Shown: piece by piece, positions 1-9,237 of the stretch | Layout: every line of letters begins with the position of its first letter | Numbering within the stretch: the first letter of the stretch is position 1 | NCBI GenBank assembly: GCA_965203365.1 | Contig: OZ241878.1 | Location: 1,922,001 to 1,986,000 of the forward strand | Length of the DNA: 64,000 nt | Direction of reading: 5' to 3' | Source: VYFG01 sp965203365 | GTDB lineage: Bacteria; Pseudomonadota; Gammaproteobacteria; Arenicellales; Poriferihabitantaceae | Program-made: the position numbers and the translations under genes | Notes under the pieces: model-generated | The model's database searches: none | What the model was told of the DNA's origin: nothing | The model's input: only the letters and a program-made list of their open reading frames with translations

Positions 1-185
1 ATGGCATTGTCATTCACGCCATGGGAGTCGGCCCTATCGCCTTGGTCTCTTCTTTGCGCGAAACCAGTGTCATTTTCGCCGCCCTTTTCGGCACCCTGCT
101 ACTCAAGGAACCTTTCGGCCGCCGGCGGATCATGGCGGCCATCGGGGTGGCAATGGGCATTGGCGTGATCCGTTATCATGGCTGA
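1..185 (+). CDS. EamA/DMT-family transporter, C-terminal fragment (cut by window edge)
   Basis: The reading frame enters from the left edge and ends at TGA 183-185. The visible 60 residues contain a hydrophobic helix, the stretch ALVSSLRETSVIFAALFGTL, then LLLKEPFGRRR and a last hydrophobic helix. This is the usual ending of EamA/DMT-superfamily permeases (inner-membrane metabolite exporters with ten helices). The substrate cannot be inferred. The stop lies 6 bases before the next start, so it is probably cotranscribed with the enolase-superfamily gene downstream. Confidence 0.8.
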   Translation, partial: GIVIHAMGVGPIALVSSLRETSVIFAALFGTLLLKEPFGRRRIMAAIGVAMGIGVIRYHG

Positions 186-191
186 CTCCTG

Positions 192-1340
192 ATGAAAATC
201 TCGACCATCACCGTCTGGCAAAAGCATCTGCCCCTGAAGCAACCCTACTGGCTGTCCGGCGGGAGACTGCGCTTTGACGTTCTGGATGCCACGTTCGTGC
301 GTCTCGAAACGGACGACGGTCTCACTGGCTGGGGAGAAGCCACCCCTTGGGGACACACCTATTTGCCAGCACACGGACCCGGCGTCCGAGCGGGCCTTGA
401 AACCCTGGCGCTGGCGGTGCTGGGACAGGATCCCTGTCAAGTGGAACGGGTGGAGCGGGCTATGGATCTCTGCCTTCCGGGACATCTCTATGTCAAGGCA
501 CCCATCGACATGGCCTGCTGGGATCTCATGGGGCAGGCTTTCGGCCGACCCGTCTGCGACCTGCTCGGGGGATGTTATTCGGATCCCACACCCATCGCTT
601 CTTCAATCTCCACCGGCACCCCACCGGAGATGTTGGATCGAATCCAGGCCTATCGGCATCTCGGCTATCGCGTGCATTCGGCCAAGGTCGGTGCCGACCC
701 CGGTCTGGATATCGAAAGAATCCGTTTTCTGGAACGACACCGACAGCCAGGCGAGCACATTCTGTATGACGTCAATCGCGCCTGGACCCGTCAGGAAGCC
801 TTGGTGGTGATGAATGCCGTGGCTGACCTGGGGATTACCGTGGAGCAGCCCTGTGAAAGCTTGGCGGATATGGCCGCCATCCGTCCGATGACTCGGTGCG
901 CATTTAGTGTGGACGAGCGACTGGAAACATTTCAGGACATGATCCGGATCGCCTGGAATGCCCTGGCGGAAGTGGTCAATATCAAGCTGAACCGATGCGG
1001 CGGTCTGACCAAATCCAGGCGGATTCGTGATCTGGCCTTGGCTCACGGAATCCGGTGCTATGTCATGGCCACTGGCGGGAGCGCTCTGGCCGATGCCGAA
1101 GCGGCTCATCTGGCCCAATCCATTCCGACGGAATACCGTCTTGGCACCTGGTGCTGTCAGGACATGCTGGCGGAGGAATACACCACCGGTGAGGGCATCC
1201 GAAAGGAAAACGGCTATGTACAGATCACCAGATCGCCGGGAATAGGCTTGACACCGGACTTATCCCGTCTGGGAGACCCCGTGGCCCAATACCGATTGAA
1301 AGAGACCGGATCGGGTTGTCGTTTCGGGCCCAAGCGGTGA
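192..1340 (+). CDS. Mandelate racemase/enolase-superfamily protein, close to 4-hydroxyproline betaine 2-epimerase
   Basis: A 382-residue member of the mandelate racemase/muconate lactonising branch of the enolase superfamily. Visible catalytic pattern: Lys165 (HSAKVG), metal ligands Asp193 (YDVN), Glu218 (VEQP) and Asp241 (SVDE), and a second Lys at 265 (VNIKLNRCGG). A lysine on each face of the barrel is the arrangement of two-base racemases/epimerases such as HpbD, which epimerises hydroxyproline betaine, and of related proline-betaine and cis-3-hydroxyproline enzymes. The start is ATG 192, 6 bases after the upstream transporter, so transporter and enzyme probably form one operon. Other betaine-type genes in the window fit this assignment, but the exact substrate is inference; a dipeptide epimerase or a sugar-acid dehydratase is less likely. 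Confidence 0.7.
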   Translation: MKISTITVWQKHLPLKQPYWLSGGRLRFDVLDATFVRLETDDGLTGWGEATPWGHTYLPAHGPGVRAGLETLALAVLGQDPCQVERVERAMDLCLPGHLYVKAPIDMACWDLMGQAFGRPVCDLLGGCYSDPTPIASSISTGTPPEMLDRIQAYRHLGYRVHSAKVGADPGLDIERIRFLERHRQPGEHILYDVNRAWTRQEALVVMNAVADLGITVEQPCESLADMAAIRPMTRCAFSVDERLETFQDMIRIAWNALAEVVNIKLNRCGGLTKSRRIRDLALAHGIRCYVMATGGSALADAEAAHLAQSIPTEYRLGTWCCQDMLAEEYTTGEGIRKENGYVQITRSPGIGLTPDLSRLGDPVAQYRLKETGSGCRFGPKR

Positions 1341-1367
1341 AAGACTGACTGCCTCCACCGGAATGGC

Positions 1368-2190
1368 TTGAATTCACCGTCTGGCTTGGCCTGGAAATCC
1401 ACCCCCATGGAAGACGTCCGGTGCCGTTCGCTGGACGAGATTCTGAATCTGGCCGTGCAGATACCGGACGATGAACGAGTCACACTGAGCAATGGGGTAT
1501 TGATCCAACTTAGCACCGATCCCGTGACCATCAATCGGAAGGGTCGACAGCGGCTGATCGCAGTGAGTGCCCATGTGATGGACCGAGATCTGGGGACGGT
1601 GGCCGCCGACATTCAGGTCCAGCTGGAGCACATGCCCTGCCCGGCCGACCATGAGCTGCCCCATTTCCGGGGCCTATGAAGAACCGCAGAAAGCCTATCG
1701 TGAATTGTGGCTTTTGCTGATACCGGCGCTGGTGCTGGTCTAGATGTTCCCCCCGTCCCAGTACGAATCCCTGATCGACCCATTGGTCGTCATGTTTTCA
1801 GTGCCCTTCTCGGCAGCCGATGTGTTGATCACCCTATTTCTGACGGATACCACACTGAACCTGCAATCGGGCGTCGGCTGTATCTTGCCGGTCGGCATCG
1901 TGGTCAACAATGCCATCTTGCGGGTCGACCAGACGGGGACGATGTCGGCGAGAAGGCATGAACATCCCAGACGACCTTCTGGCCGCAGGTCAAAGACGCC
2001 TGCGAGCCGTACTGATGATCACGCTGACCACGATTCTGGGCCTGCTGTCGCTGGCCCTGGACGACGGTGAAGGGTAGAGGCCCAATCCACCATGGCCCAA
2101 GTCGTGCTGGGGGGATTGCTGTTCTCCGCCGTGATCACACTGAGGCTGATTCCGTCGTCTATTTTTGGGTCCATCAGGGGGCAAGGCTCG
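1368..2190 (+). pseudogene. Remnant of an RND (AcrB/HAE1-type) efflux pump, C-terminal part
   Basis: Pieces of an RND inner-membrane pump follow one another in changing frames. 1368-1664 reads LIQLSTDPVTINRKGRQRL followed by MDRDLGTVAADIQ. A frame change near 1664 leads to ISGAYEEPQKAYRELWLLL, then an in-frame TAG at 1741-1743. The frame continues through QYESLIDPLVVMFSVPF and GIVVNNAIL, changes again near 1950 to LRAVLMITLTTILGLL with a stop at 2075, and ends with MAQVVLGGLLFSAVITLRLI from 2092. These motifs occur in this order around transmembrane helices 10-12 of RND pumps. The N-terminal two thirds are missing. Several independent frameshifts and stops mean this is a decayed gene rather than one sequencing error. 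Confidence 0.8.
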
Positions 2191-2448
2191 TCCCAGGCAT
2201 GGAAGGTGTGGACTGATCGTTCCAATTCGTCCACTTTCCGCGAGAAACGGTTGCAAAGATGGGCGGGCACGCCCAAAATGTCCGATTGACGATCGGCGGT
2301 TCCGCAATGAGGGTACTTTGGCGATGACAGAATGGCTTCATCGGAGACCGAATGGCGCACGATGTCGAATCCCGGCACATCATCGGTAAAATTGCCTGTC
2401 AGCCACGTTGTGGCCTCTTCCATTTTCCCTGCAGTGGACCTCCAAACC

Positions 2449-3615
2449 ATGACCGAAAAAGCTCCCGACTTCAGAACCCGTGAAATTCATGCCGGTGTCT
2501 CGCCGGATCCGGTGACCGGAGCGATTCTCACGCCCATTTATCAGTCCACGACCTACGTACAGGGTTCCGTGGACGAATATATGGCCAAGGGTTATTCCTA
2601 TTCCCGCTCCGGCAACCCCACGGTGGCGGCCCTAGAAGAACGCATCACCTCGCTGGAAAGCGGCGTCGGCACGGCCTGTTTTGCCACGGGCATGGCAGCC
2701 ACCAGTACACTGCTCATGGCGCTGTGTCAGGCTGGTGACCACGTAGTGCTTTCGGACGTGGTGTATGGTGGCACTCACCGCCTCTCCACTCGGGTATTAA
2801 ACCGATTCGGCCTGACCTTTAGCATGGTGGATACGTCGAACCCGGACAATGTCCGAAACGCCCTCCGGGATAATACCCGCCTGATCATCACGGAAACGCC
2901 GGCCAATCCGACACTCAAGATCTCCGACATCGCCGCCATCTCGGACATTGCCCGAGGCCACCACATCCCGCATGCCGTGGACAACACGTTTCTGACCCCC
3001 TACTATCAGCGACCCTTGGAACTGGGGGCCGACATCACCTGGCACAGCACCACCAAGTTCATGGATGGTCACAATATTACCGTGGGGGGTTCAGTCACCT
3101 GCAAGGACGAGTCGATGCTGGAGGAGATTCGGTTCGTGCGCAACTGCCTCGGGTCCAACATGTCCCCGATGGTGGCTTTTTTCACCTTGCAGGGTTGCAA
3201 GACCATGAGCACCCGACTGGACGCCCAGTCCGCCAGTGCCCTGCAGGTCGCCCGGTTCTTGGAAACCCACCCGATGGTGGAGCGGGTCGCCTATCCAGGG
3301 CTGGACTCATTTCCACAAAAGGCGCTGATAAACCGACAGGCAAGCGGCTACGGTTCCATGCTCTGGTTTGAGGTCAAGGGCGGCGTGGCTTCCGGAAAGA
3401 AACTGATGGATACACTCACGCTCTGGAGTCTGGCGGAGAATCTCGGCTCGGTGGAATCACTGGTCACCCATTCCGTGACCATGACCCACGCCGACATGCC
3501 GCGCGAGGAGCGCATGAAGGCGGGAATCACCGACGGTCTGGTCAGACTGTCGACTGGACTCGAGGCGGCGAGCGATTTGATTGATGATCTCAAACAGGCT
3601 CTTGATGGGCTTTGA
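2449..3615 (+). CDS. Cystathionine gamma-synthase/gamma-lyase family PLP enzyme
   Basis: A 388-residue trans-sulfuration enzyme of the Cys/Met metabolism PLP family. It interconverts cystathionine with cysteine or homoserine derivatives in the cytoplasm. Visible: YSRSGNPT near the N-terminus, the ESGVGTACFATGMAA phosphate-binding turn, the D-N-T (AVDNTFLTPYYQRP) motif, and the PLP lysine in HSTTKFMDGH (Lys203). The C-terminal part carries SLGSVESLVTHS-like and VRLSTGLE motifs (here LGSVESLVTHS). The frame is open further upstream to 2332, but homologues start at MTEKAPDF..., so ATG 2449 is chosen. It is followed after 18 bases by cystathionine beta-synthase; that order suggests reverse transsulfuration (gamma-lyase activity), though gamma-synthase activity cannot be excluded from sequence. 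Confidence 0.88.
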   Translation: MTEKAPDFRTREIHAGVSPDPVTGAILTPIYQSTTYVQGSVDEYMAKGYSYSRSGNPTVAALEERITSLESGVGTACFATGMAATSTLLMALCQAGDHVVLSDVVYGGTHRLSTRVLNRFGLTFSMVDTSNPDNVRNALRDNTRLIITETPANPTLKISDIAAISDIARGHHIPHAVDNTFLTPYYQRPLELGADITWHSTTKFMDGHNITVGGSVTCKDESMLEEIRFVRNCLGSNMSPMVAFFTLQGCKTMSTRLDAQSASALQVARFLETHPMVERVAYPGLDSFPQKALINRQASGYGSMLWFEVKGGVASGKKLMDTLTLWSLAENLGSVESLVTHSVTMTHADMPREERMKAGITDGLVRLSTGLEAASDLIDDLKQALDGL

Positions 3616-3633
3616 GTCAGCGCGGGGGCGACC

Positions 3634-5013
3634 ATGAAATACTGCGAATCCATCATTGAGACCATCGGCAATACGCCGATGGTCAAACTGCACTCGATCA
3701 CGCGACACCTCCGGGGAACCGTTCTGGCGAAAGTAGAATACTTCAACCCCGGTCATTCCATGAAGGACCGCATGGCGGTGAAGATGATCGAGGATGCCGA
3801 GGCGCGTGGCGACCTTCGACCCGGGGGGACCATTATTGAAGGCACGTCCGGCAACACCGGCATGGGACTGGCGCTGGCGGCCATCGCCAAGGGATACCGC
3901 TGTATCTTCACGCTGGCGGACAAGCAATCCCAGGAAAAGATCGACATTCTTCGGGCCATGGGGGCGGAGGTCATCGTCTGTCCGACCGCCGTATCGCCGG
4001 AAGACCCGCGTTCCTACTACTCGGTGGCCCAACGTCTGAACCGGGAAATCGAGAACTCCTACTATCCGAACCAGTATGACAACCTGTCCAATACCGCCGC
4101 CCACTACGAGACCACCGGGCCGGAAATCTGGCGCGACACCGACGGGAAAATCACCCATTTTGTGGCTGGGGTCGGCACCGGTGGGTCCATGTGTGGTGTC
4201 GCCCGCTATCTCAAGGAACAAAATCCAGCGGTGGTGACGGTGGGCATCGACACCTATGGCTCGGTGTTCAAGAAGTATCAGGAGACCGGAGAATTCGATG
4301 AAAACGAGATCTATCCCTATCTCACCGAGGGCATCGGGGAGGATATCCTGCCTGCCAACGTGGATTTTTCCCTCATCGACCACTTCATCAAGGTCACCGA
4401 CAAGGACGCTGCCGTGATGACTCGAAGACTTTCCCGTGAGGAGGGATTATTCGTGGGCTGGTCATGTGGCTCGGCCGTATGGGGGGCAGTGGAGTGGGCC
4501 CGGGATCAACTGCGGCAAGACGATGTCATGGTGATCCTGCTGCCCGACCACGGCACCCGTTATCTCGGCAAGATCTACAACGATACCTGGATGAAGGATC
4601 ACGGATTCCATGAAGAACGGCAGTTTGTCTCGGCCCACCATATCATCGACAAGCAAGCCGGAGAGGATGCACTGACCACCATCCACAACAAAGCCCAAGT
4701 CAGCGAAGCCATCAGTCTGTTGACCTCCATCAACATATCGCAGTTGCCGGTGGTGAACGATCAGGGTGAGTTTGTCGGCAGTCTGTCGGATACGCGGCTA
4801 CTCAAGCAATTGATCGAGGAACCGGATCTCCGGTCTCGAACGGTCGAGGATGTGATGCAACCGCCATTCCAGTTTGTCCCGGCGGATACGACACTGGATG
4901 TCCTGTCGTCCATGATCAATCGGAACAACCCGGCGGTCATGGTGCGTGATGACCAGGGACTGCCCCGGATCATTACACAACACGACCTGCTGGAATCCAT
5001 GGCGGACTCCTGA
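3634..5013 (+). CDS. Cystathionine beta-synthase with C-terminal CBS domain pair
   Basis: A 459-residue beta-family PLP enzyme that condenses serine (or O-acetylserine) with homocysteine or sulfide. The PLP lysine is Lys44 in HSMKDRMA, and the phosphate loop is EGTSGNTGMGLAL. The catalytic domain spans about residues 1-320. Two CBS motifs follow: QVSEAISLLTSINISQLPVV (from about 350) and VMQPPFQFVPADTTLDVLSS (from about 407). Such Bateman modules usually bind adenosyl ligands and regulate the enzyme. Together with the gene 18 bases upstream it forms a two-gene transsulfuration operon. The length matches heme-less bacterial cystathionine beta-synthases; no N-terminal heme-binding extension is present. 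Confidence 0.9.
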   Translation: MKYCESIIETIGNTPMVKLHSITRHLRGTVLAKVEYFNPGHSMKDRMAVKMIEDAEARGDLRPGGTIIEGTSGNTGMGLALAAIAKGYRCIFTLADKQSQEKIDILRAMGAEVIVCPTAVSPEDPRSYYSVAQRLNREIENSYYPNQYDNLSNTAAHYETTGPEIWRDTDGKITHFVAGVGTGGSMCGVARYLKEQNPAVVTVGIDTYGSVFKKYQETGEFDENEIYPYLTEGIGEDILPANVDFSLIDHFIKVTDKDAAVMTRRLSREEGLFVGWSCGSAVWGAVEWARDQLRQDDVMVILLPDHGTRYLGKIYNDTWMKDHGFHEERQFVSAHHIIDKQAGEDALTTIHNKAQVSEAISLLTSINISQLPVVNDQGEFVGSLSDTRLLKQLIEEPDLRSRTVEDVMQPPFQFVPADTTLDVLSSMINRNNPAVMVRDDQGLPRIITQHDLLESMADS

Positions 5014-5244
5014 TGTCATGTGGAGGGACGGCGATAGCCACTGGTCGGTTCGACCAAACCATCTGTCCGCAGAAAATGGCGGATGCCAGCGGACGATATC
5101 CCAACAGCCGATTGGGCCAGATGCCAGTATCCCTCACTCGGGTCAGGACATCGTGCATCACTCTAGCTGATAGCGGAAAGGCTCGGGTCCTCGGGGAATA
5201 AACCCGTGAGTGGCTGTGCCCATACCGTCTGTTGGCCGTCACGG

Positions 5245-6570
5245 TCATTGGAGCAGATATTCCATGGCACCGAACCCAATTCCCAATGACGCTGCAACGC
5301 CCAAGGTCTGCAGCAACGATGAGTGTCGCCTAAGCAACATCCAGGCACTCGCAACGCCAATCACCAGAAGGCGCCCATCCAGTGAATCCCAGACCGGCAC
5401 CAACAGCTTGAATGGTCCCCATTGTCGGGTCAGCAACTCGGCAAAGAGCACCTGCAAGCCAAACCAGACCGACAGATTGAGGATGACTCCCACCACCGCT
5501 GCCGTAATGGCCTCCAATGCCCCTTTCAGTCCGGGCTGAGAAGACAACCGCGTGATATAGGGCGCCCCGGCAAATATCCACAAAAAGCAGGGTACGAATG
5601 TCACCCACAGTGTCACCAGCGCCCCGGCAATCCCCAGGCCGATACCTCCGACCCGGAAACCCACCAGATAACCGACAAATTCCGTGACCAGGATCAGGGG
5701 ACCGGGAGTGGTTTCCGCCAGACCGAGGCCATCCATCATTTCAGCGGCGGTCAGCCACCCATGATGGGTCACCACATCCTGGGCCAGATAGGCGAGCACG
5801 GCATAGGCTCCACCAAATGTGACCACGGCCAGACGGGAAAAGAAATGGCCGAGTTCCACCAGGATGGGATAGTCGCCCGTGACCGAAAGCACTCCAAGCG
5901 GTGCCCACCAAATCGTCAGCCAGACCCCCACTGTCCGAACCGTGCCCCAAAGCGACCTTCCTTGGGTTGGTTCCCGGGCGTGTTCGTCCAGAGGAGAATC
6001 CGCCAGCAAAAAATAACCAATCAGGCCCGATACGAGAATGATGAACGGAAACGGTACCGACAGAAAAAAGATCGAAACGAAAGCCATGCTGGCCAGGCCC
6101 CAATGCAGCGTTCGGTGCAATGCCTTCTTCGCCAATTTCAGCAGGGCTGCCACCACGATGACGAGTACCGCCCCTTGAATGCCGACGAACAGGGCATCCA
6201 TGATCGGCAGGTCTCCCGCAGCCATGTACAGCATCGCCAGTCCGAGGACGACAACGGCGCCTGGAATCACGAACAGCAGACCGGCCAAGAGGCCTCCCCA
6301 TACCCCGCGTATCTGCCATCCAGCGTAGGTGACCAGCTGCATGGCTTCGGGCCCAGGCAACAGCATACAGAAGCTCAATGCATTCAGGAAACTCGCTTCG
6401 TCGAGCCATTCTTCCTCTTCTACCAGCACACGATGCATCAGGGCAATCTGCGCCGCTGGCCCGCCGAATGACAGGACGCCAATCCGCCAGAACGCGCGGA
6501 ATAGATGTTGCCAAGGTATGATGGGTTCGTGCGGCTGCCGATCGCCGGTTGCTTCCTGACCCTTCGCCAT
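5245..6570 (-). CDS. chrA: Chromate transporter family protein (ChrA-type, two-domain)
   Basis: A 441-residue inner-membrane protein with two homologous CHR halves. The first half has FWRIGVLSFGGPAAQIALMH and the LLPGPEAMQLVTYAGW motif; the second half has SRLAVVTFGGAYAVLAYLAQ and GLAETTPGPLILVTEFVGYL. These duplicated FGG and PGP signatures define the CHR (chromate ion transporter) family. Many members export chromate; for others the natural substrate is unknown. The gene stands alone on the minus strand: it converges with the cystathionine beta-synthase gene and has about 330 bases of apparently empty DNA upstream. No ChrB-type regulator is adjacent. Confidence 0.88.
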   Translation of the reverse strand: MAKGQEATGDRQPHEPIIPWQHLFRAFWRIGVLSFGGPAAQIALMHRVLVEEEEWLDEASFLNALSFCMLLPGPEAMQLVTYAGWQIRGVWGGLLAGLLFVIPGAVVVLGLAMLYMAAGDLPIMDALFVGIQGAVLVIVVAALLKLAKKALHRTLHWGLASMAFVSIFFLSVPFPFIILVSGLIGYFLLADSPLDEHAREPTQGRSLWGTVRTVGVWLTIWWAPLGVLSVTGDYPILVELGHFFSRLAVVTFGGAYAVLAYLAQDVVTHHGWLTAAEMMDGLGLAETTPGPLILVTEFVGYLVGFRVGGIGLGIAGALVTLWVTFVPCFLWIFAGAPYITRLSSQPGLKGALEAITAAVVGVILNLSVWFGLQVLFAELLTRQWGPFKLLVPVWDSLDGRLLVIGVASAWMLLRRHSSLLQTLGVAASLGIGFGAMEYLLQ

Positions 6571-7049
6571 GGCCTTCAGTGGATTCGTAAAACGGACATC
6601 GGAACCGCTCAGTCACAATGCCTGCTGAGAAACCAGTTGGATTCCCTGGTCATCAGCAGACACGTTGTCTCGAAAGGGTTCAATGAGCTACGCTTGATGA
6701 GTGGCGTGGTTACGAGGGACTACACGTCAATTGTGACAATCCGGGCGGATGGATTTTCAAGGAATCTTCGACTGGTGCCAGACGCGTCGATATTCCCCCA
6801 TGACCCCCCGCAAATTCCCTCATGGAGAATGTGCCGTTCACGGTTGATCGCCTACTTTGCAGTCCAGCAACGCAATATTATCGGCATTGTTAATTTAATA
6901 TGTCTTGAATCATGCTATTCCATTGAGCCATGAACAGCCAGGCGGAACCCACACAGCATGGTCTCACTCTCGCTGTCACCCTTCGTCTAGCGACGAAACC
7001 GAGCCGAGCAATGGCGGAACCAACCGTCATGACCTTATTCCGGATAGGC
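6571..7049. other. Non-coding stretch upstream of chrA
   Basis: No supported gene was found. Part of the right side (about 6900-7050) may be the decayed 3' end of the IS1-type element next to it: on the minus strand fragments such as SETMLCGFRLAVHGSM resemble IS1 transposase C-termini, but stops and frame changes make this uncertain. A chrA promoter should lie between 6571 and about 6700; I could not identify a convincing one. Confidence 0.4.
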
Positions 7050-7559
7050 TTTTCAAGGTGGGTGTGAATGTTTCATCAGGCACCCAATCATCCGTCATCG
7101 CCCAGTCGATGCCGGACGTCTCGACGGCTGCCCCAGGCCGCTTGCCGGTTTCGGGGCCCTGGCTCCCCGTGACAGCAGGCAAACAGCATTGTCCAGGTCG
7201 ATCAGCAGCAACCCCGGGCCCGCCATAGTTTTTTTCTGCCTCACATAGCGGTGCATTTCATCCCACTCCACCATCCGGACGGGCTGCGCTGCGCGGACCG
7301 ACTCGACCGGTTCGCCAAAGGCCCGAATCCAGTGATACACGGCGACATGGCTGAACCCCAGCAGGCGCCCGATTGAGCGGAAGTCCAGCCCCTCCAGGTA
7401 CAGGTTCAAGGCCAGTCTACGCTGGGCGGCCGTGCTGGTCCCTGACCGTTGTGCCACCGTGTAATGATAGTGGCAGGCCTTGCACTTATAGCGCTGGCGA
7501 CCCGCCATTCGACCGCTCTTGACTACCTCCTGACCCTGGCATCTTGGGCAATTCAGCAT
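7050..7559 (-). pseudogene. IS1-family transposase, truncated and frameshifted
   Basis: The minus-strand frame from 7559 encodes a zinc-finger and helix-turn-helix start: CPRCQGQEVVKSGRM and YKCKACHYHYT, then the InsA-like LALNLYLEGLDFRSIGRLLG. It passes into the catalytic (InsB-like) part at VEWDEMHRYVRQKKT and LLLIDLDNAVCLLSRGAR. After that the frame is lost. A neighbouring frame gives GPETGKR and TDDW, matching the next catalytic region of IS1-type DDE transposases. The fused InsA-InsB frame is normal for IS1 variants that do not need programmed frameshifting. The catalytic core is incomplete, so the element should be inactive. Terminal repeats were not resolved. Confidence 0.7.
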
Positions 7560-7746
7560 CTCATCACCTTTGTCGATGGGTTCCTGGAAGGGAGCAATGT
7601 ACAGTAGATATATTGATTTAACAATTCTGTATTATCAATAATTGAGATTTCTTGTTCCTTCGCTCCAACCGCAGACCCGCCGGCTGAAAATTGCCGGATG
7701 GTGCCTACCTCAATGGCAATTGGATCGGAAAGCGCTTTCGGACCGC

Positions 7747-9237
7747 CTAGTCCACCTCCTGATCAATATGCGCTGGCCTCGGTCCGCTCAGCAACTGCCG
7801 GGTCTTTTGCCGTGCCCTTTCCAGCAAATCCTCCGCCCCACTCTCCCGCCATTGTTCCGGTGTACTGCGGTCAGCCAGAGCGGGATAGTAATAATCAGAC
7901 TCCATTCGGTCCAGCGTCTGATCATGACCCAGAAAGTGCCCCGGTCCGTGGATGCACACCTCTTTGATCACGTCAAAGGCCAAAGTCTCCTCGCGGACAT
8001 CAATCCCCCGCGTAGCCCGCAAAACGGAGCCGATGAGGTCGTTGTCCAGTACAAAGCTTTCGCAGGAAGCCGCCATAAGCGATCCGTACATCCCTGCCGC
8101 CTCGTAGATGAAATTGGCGCCCGCCAGTGCGCTCAACAGTTCGGTGATCCCCTTTTCATAACCGGCCTGATAGTCCGGCATCTTGGAATCGGTCATGCCT
8201 GCGGAAACCGCACAGGGAATGCCATAATGCTGTGCCATCTGGGCGCATGCGGCCATCAGGACACCCTGCTCTGCGCTGCCGCCCGACATAGCCCCTGTGC
8301 GCAGGTCGGAAATGAAGGGCAATGCCCCAAAAAGCGCTGGATGCCCCGGCTTGAGCAGGTTGACATAGACCAATCCCGCCAGCACTTCGGCGGTCTGTTG
8401 CGCCACTGCCCCGGCCAATGGCGCCGGACTGGTGGCACCAGCCTGACCCGCAGAAACCAGTTTGATCGGGGTTCCGGTTTCCGCTGCGACTTCGATGATC
8501 CCGAGCGCCTCTTCAGCAAAGGTCAAAGGGGGCACGATAAAACAAGTGGAAACACAGCAAAACGGTCTTGCCCGCCATGCGCTCTCACCCCCGGCGATCA
8601 GATGGAACATCCCCACCGCATCGCGCAGGGTATCGCTAGAGGAAAAACTGGTACCCACCGGCTTGGCGGTACCCAATGCGCAGGCATAGGCCGTGTTCAT
8701 TTCCATCGTGTAGGTGTCTGGAATATCACGAGCCACCACCGTACGCTGGAACATGTGAATGTTGGGCAGCGCATCCGCCAAGCACGCCATGTCATACAGA
8801 TCCTGGAGCGTCGAATCTCGTATGGCACGTGTTTCACTGTCGATCACATGCACTGCGGCTCCCGAGGTACCAAGGTGTATCCGGGTTCCCTGCGGATCCA
8901 GGTCATGCCACTCATGCTGTCCATACAACCGAAATCCCCGTCCGGCCACGCCCAACATGCGCTCAACGAGGTCGGCTGGCATCAGCAAACGCCCCTCGTC
9001 AGTCATTCGTCCGCCGGCAGTGATCACGGTGTCCCGACAACGCGATGTCGCCCCGCGAATCCCCACTTCCGCAAGAATGCGAAGGGCCGTGCTGTGCACC
9101 GCGTGCACCGAAGTCGGGTCCAGAGGGCGATACTGTCCGCCTTCCAGTCCCGGCCAAACCGCACGGCTGATCCCTCCTCCAGCCCCCTCACGACGCACAT
9201 TCCGGCGGACTGAACGCCCACCCCGCTCCCGTTTCAT
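7747..9237 (-). CDS. MttB-family (non-pyrrolysine) methyltransferase
   Basis: A 496-residue TIM-barrel protein of the trimethylamine methyltransferase (MttB) superfamily. The arginine-rich N-terminus, VHSTALRILAEVGI, IHLGTSGAAVHVID and GMTDSKMPDYQAGYEKG near the C-terminal third are typical. Genuine trimethylamine methyltransferases insert pyrrolysine at an in-frame amber codon. Here the frame is uninterrupted, so the protein belongs to the large non-Pyl group whose characterised members demethylate glycine betaine, proline betaine or carnitine. No corrinoid protein gene is adjacent. The start overlaps the last 4 bases of the MmgE/PrpD gene (ATGA), so they are translationally coupled. The substrate is probably a quaternary or tertiary amine; that is inference. 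Confidence 0.85.
   Translation of the reverse strand: MKRERGGRSVRRNVRREGAGGGISRAVWPGLEGGQYRPLDPTSVHAVHSTALRILAEVGIRGATSRCRDTVITAGGRMTDEGRLLMPADLVERMLGVAGRGFRLYGQHEWHDLDPQGTRIHLGTSGAAVHVIDSETRAIRDSTLQDLYDMACLADALPNIHMFQRTVVARDIPDTYTMEMNTAYACALGTAKPVGTSFSSSDTLRDAVGMFHLIAGGESAWRARPFCCVSTCFIVPPLTFAEEALGIIEVAAETGTPIKLVSAGQAGATSPAPLAGAVAQQTAEVLAGLVYVNLLKPGHPALFGALPFISDLRTGAMSGGSAEQGVLMAACAQMAQHYGIPCAVSAGMTDSKMPDYQAGYEKGITELLSALAGANFIYEAAGMYGSLMAASCESFVLDNDLIGSVLRATRGIDVREETLAFDVIKEVCIHGPGHFLGHDQTLDRMESDYYYPALADRSTPEQWRESGAEDLLERARQKTRQLLSGPRPAHIDQEVD

Noticed and set aside
5422..6471. Long plus-strand frame (349 codons) opposite chrA
   Set aside because: Low-complexity charged translation and full overlap with a well-conserved transporter on the other strand; it is a shadow.
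7642..9213. Plus-strand frame of 523 codons opposite the MttB-family gene
   Set aside because: It mirrors the minus-strand gene and shows no domain.
7747..9237. Pyrrolysine-containing trimethylamine methyltransferase
   Set aside because: The frame has no internal amber codon and no pyl genes are near; it is the non-Pyl branch of the family.
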